From assembly GCA_009391845.1 (NCBI GenBank), contig QWJG01000019.1, positions 1 through 7,658 on the forward strand: a stretch of 7,658 nt of DNA. Reading direction: 5' to 3'. The DNA comes from Chloroflexota bacterium. Lineage in GTDB: Bacteria; Chloroflexota; Dehalococcoidia; UBA2979. Of this stretch, positions 5,944-7,658 are shown in pieces. Under the pieces are notes generated by a model, which made no database searches, had not been told where the DNA came from, and worked only from the letters and a program-made list of their open reading frames with translations. Made by a program: the position numbers and the translations under genes. Position 1 is the stretch's first letter; every line of letters starts with the position of its first letter.

Positions 5944-5991
5944 CGGCGCATAAGCGGCGGGCGTTCGTGCTTACCGCCGTCTTATGCGCCG
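5944..5991. promoter_or_regulatory. Large inverted repeat with embedded OmpR-type direct repeat, divergent promoter
   Basis: CGGCGCATAAGCGGCGG (5944-5960) is mirrored by CCGCCGTCTTATGCGCCG (5974-5991). Eleven outer pairs and six inner pairs match, with one extra base on the right arm and a 13-base centre. Inside it, CTTAC (5970-5974) and CTTAT (5981-5985) form a direct repeat with an 11-base period, the spacing typical of OmpR/PhoB-family dimers. A further CTTATG lies on the minus strand of the left arm. It sits 43 bases before the regulator's ATG and 43 before the adaptor's ATG, well placed to control both. Binding by the adjacent regulator is inferred. Confidence 0.6.
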
Positions 5992-6033
5992 ATACCTAGC
6001 TTCGTCCTCGGCCCACACGCGAGAGGACGAGGT

Positions 6034-7658
6034 ATGACGACACACGATCCCACGGCCGCCGAGCTGGATGCGCTGCTCGGCGGCGGATAGGAGTGGCGGC
6101 GCTTCGCTCCGTGGGCGGCCGCGATCGCGTTGGTCCTCGTGGTGGCGCTGATCGCCTACGTGCTGACGGCCGGCGGCGAGACAGTGGCGTCGGTAGAACC
6201 GGAGCCGACAGAGGCGACGGTCGGCACGGTGACCAGCACCACCGCGCTCTCCGGGACGGCCGCCGCCGCCCAGGCTGCCGATCTGTCGTTCGGGAGCAGC
6301 GGTGTGGTGACGGCGGTCAGCGTCTCCGTCGGCGACGTGGTCAGCGCCGGCGATGTCCTTGCGACCATCGATGACAGCGAGGCCGCGCGCCAGGTGGAGA
6401 CGGCGCAGATCTCGCTCGACCAGGCGCAGGCCGCGTTTGCCACGCTGCTCGAGGATCCGGCGACGGCAGACCTCGCCGCCGCGCTCGCCTCGGTCTCCAG
6501 CGCGCAGGCGCAGGTCCTCTCCGCGGATGACGGCCTCGATGAGCTGTTGGGCGGCGCGACGAGCGCGGACATCCTCAGCGCCACGACCACGGTCCAGACG
6601 GCGCTCTCGCAGGTGTCCAGCGCGGAGGATGCCGTCAACGCGCTCTCCGATCCCGCAACGGCTGCGGAGCTGGCAAGCGCCGGCGCCACGGTGACCCAGG
6701 CGCAGGCGCAGCTGAACAGCGCCGCCAATGAGGCGAGCACGGCACGGGACACCGCGATCGCGGATCAGATCCGCTACTGCTCCTGGGAAGGGCACGTCAG
6801 CGGGCTCTGCTCGAAGACGCTGCTCCCGCTCCGCGAAGGCGATAGTGCGCGTGTCCGCGCATCGCTGACCGACGGCGAAGACTCCTTCGTCGCCAACGGG
6901 GAGGCGTTCCTCGAGAGCAACGCTCGCTACCTCTCCGCGGTGGCGGCCGAGGAGTCCGCCGCTGCCGCGCTCGCGCAGGCCGAAGACAAACTCGCCTCGA
7001 CCGAGGGCGGACCGGATGCGAGTGACTGGTTCCGCGCGAACCAGACACTCGAGTCCGCGCGGGCCAACTACGAGATCGCCGTGAGCCGCCTGCAGGATCT
7101 CCGCGCACCCGCGACCGACACCGCCGTGAACCAGGCGGAAGCCAGCGCCTCCACCGCCCGCGCGAACCTCACCAGCGCGCAGGCGCGGTACGCCGAACTC
7201 GTCGGCGGCGCTGATGTCAGCGACCTCGAGCGGCAGCAGCAGAGCGTGCGGCTTGCCGAGATCGGACTCGAACGAGCGCGCGAGGGTCTGGACGACGCGC
7301 GGGTGATCGCACCATTCGACGGTGTTGTCGGTGCGGTGAACATCGCCGTCGGCGACTCCGTTGGAACCAACACGGTCGCGATCGCCATCAGCACCCCGGA
7401 GCGGATGACGATCGAGCTCACGGTCTCCGAGGCGGAGGTACTCGATCTCGAAGTCGGACAGATCGGCCTCGCGACGTTCAGCGCGGTCGGCGACACGCAG
7501 TTCCCGGTCCGCATCACCAGTGTGAGCACGATCCCCAGCGTCTCGCAGGGCGTCGTCACCTACGCAGTCGCCGCGGTGATCCTCGAGATCGACGAGATCC
7601 CGGAGGTGGCAGCGGACCTCCAATCGCTCACGAGCGGCGCCGCCGGTGGCTTCGTTGG
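6034..7658 (+). CDS. HlyD/MacA-type periplasmic adaptor (membrane fusion protein), in-frame TAG at codon 19, 3' end outside window
   Basis: From ATG 6034, with GAGAGGA-type purines just upstream, one frame runs to the window edge (541 codons) with a single stop, TAG at 6088-6090. Codons 1-18 (MTTHDPTAAELDALLGGG) look like an adaptor's cytoplasmic tail. After the stop come EWRRFAPW and a membrane anchor (about 28-44). The first lipoyl half follows (GVVTAVSVSVGDVVSAGDVL, 90-109), then a very long coiled-coil hairpin (about 115-420) of 33-residue repeats with Cys249 and Cys259 at its tip. The second lipoyl half is ARVIAPFDGVVGAVNIAVGD (422-441), followed by a beta-barrel start (MTIELTVSEAEVLDLEVGQ). 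This is the order of ABC/RND exporter adaptors. The TAG may be a true nonsense mutation, a sequencing error, or bypassed by reinitiation at TTG 6130 or GTG 6139/6142, which would truncate the anchor. Transporter genes are expected downstream. Confidence 0.85.

Noticed and set aside
6093..6374. GTG 6093 as a restart after the adaptor TAG
   Set aside because: It is preceded by a fair AGGAG-like sequence but is in another frame and gives an Arg/Gly-rich meaningless product, so it cannot rescue the adaptor.
5971..7623. 550-codon minus-strand open frame opposite the adaptor
   Set aside because: Arg/Gly/Asp-rich shadow with no recognisable domain, whereas the plus frame has lipoyl, coiled-coil and barrel motifs in family order. 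It would also run through the divergent promoter.
1..7658. CRISPR arrays, tRNA/rRNA genes, riboswitches, phage attachment sites
   Set aside because: No regularly spaced repeats, cloverleaf-like sequence or known RNA motif was recognised on either strand by eye.

Overview
The window is GC-rich bacterial chromosomal DNA with dense coding on both strands, short intergenic gaps and GGAGG/GAGG-type ribosome binding sites. The gene content (a luciferase-like flavin oxidoreductase, DinB-like and DUF2461 proteins, an OmpR two-component system next to an HlyD-type adaptor with a very long coiled coil, and a small GGIAGF-type lipoprotein) suggests a Chloroflexota (Dehalococcoidia-like) or high-GC Actinomycetota genome. 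This is inferred from style and families only; there is no rRNA or marker gene here.

Layout. (1) 1-~225: the 5' end of an IS5/IS1182-type transposase on the minus strand, running off the left edge, with what looks like the insertion-sequence end near 204-224. (2) 311-1893, minus strand: a compact three-gene operon read DinB-like -> DUF2461 -> TfoX-N-like. (3) 2078-3031, plus: an LLM-class flavin-dependent oxidoreductase, divergent from the DinB-like gene; the 184-base gap holds a 16-base near-palindrome. (4) 3014-~3325, minus: a small ABM-like (dimeric alpha-beta barrel) protein whose tail overlaps the oxidoreductase and which has no normal start codon where its homology and ribosome binding site predict one. 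(5) 3423-4028, plus: a secreted lipoprotein of unknown role, divergent from (4) across a gap with three GTTAC/GTAAC half-sites. (6) 4025-5901, minus: an OmpR-family response regulator and its membrane histidine kinase, translationally coupled (ATGA overlap). (7) 6034-7658, plus, running off the right edge: an HlyD/MacA-type periplasmic adaptor (membrane fusion protein), divergent from the regulator.

How the parts fit. The right half reads as a regulated envelope or efflux module: kinase and regulator probably control the divergent adaptor through a large inverted repeat (5944-5991) that also contains an 11-base-period direct repeat typical of OmpR/PhoB-family sites. The transporter permease and ATPase genes would be expected just past the right edge. 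The lipoprotein is tail-to-tail with the kinase and may or may not belong to the module.

Most noteworthy: the adaptor frame is open from its ATG at 6034 to the window edge except for one TAG at codon 19, just before the membrane anchor; the adaptor hairpin is built of approximately 33-residue repeats, three on each arm, with a two-cysteine tip; and the ABM-like gene lacks a start codon at the expected place. No tRNA, rRNA, CRISPR array or complete mobile element was seen. The only non-coding gaps over 100 bases are 132-310, 1894-2077 and 5902-6033, all described below.
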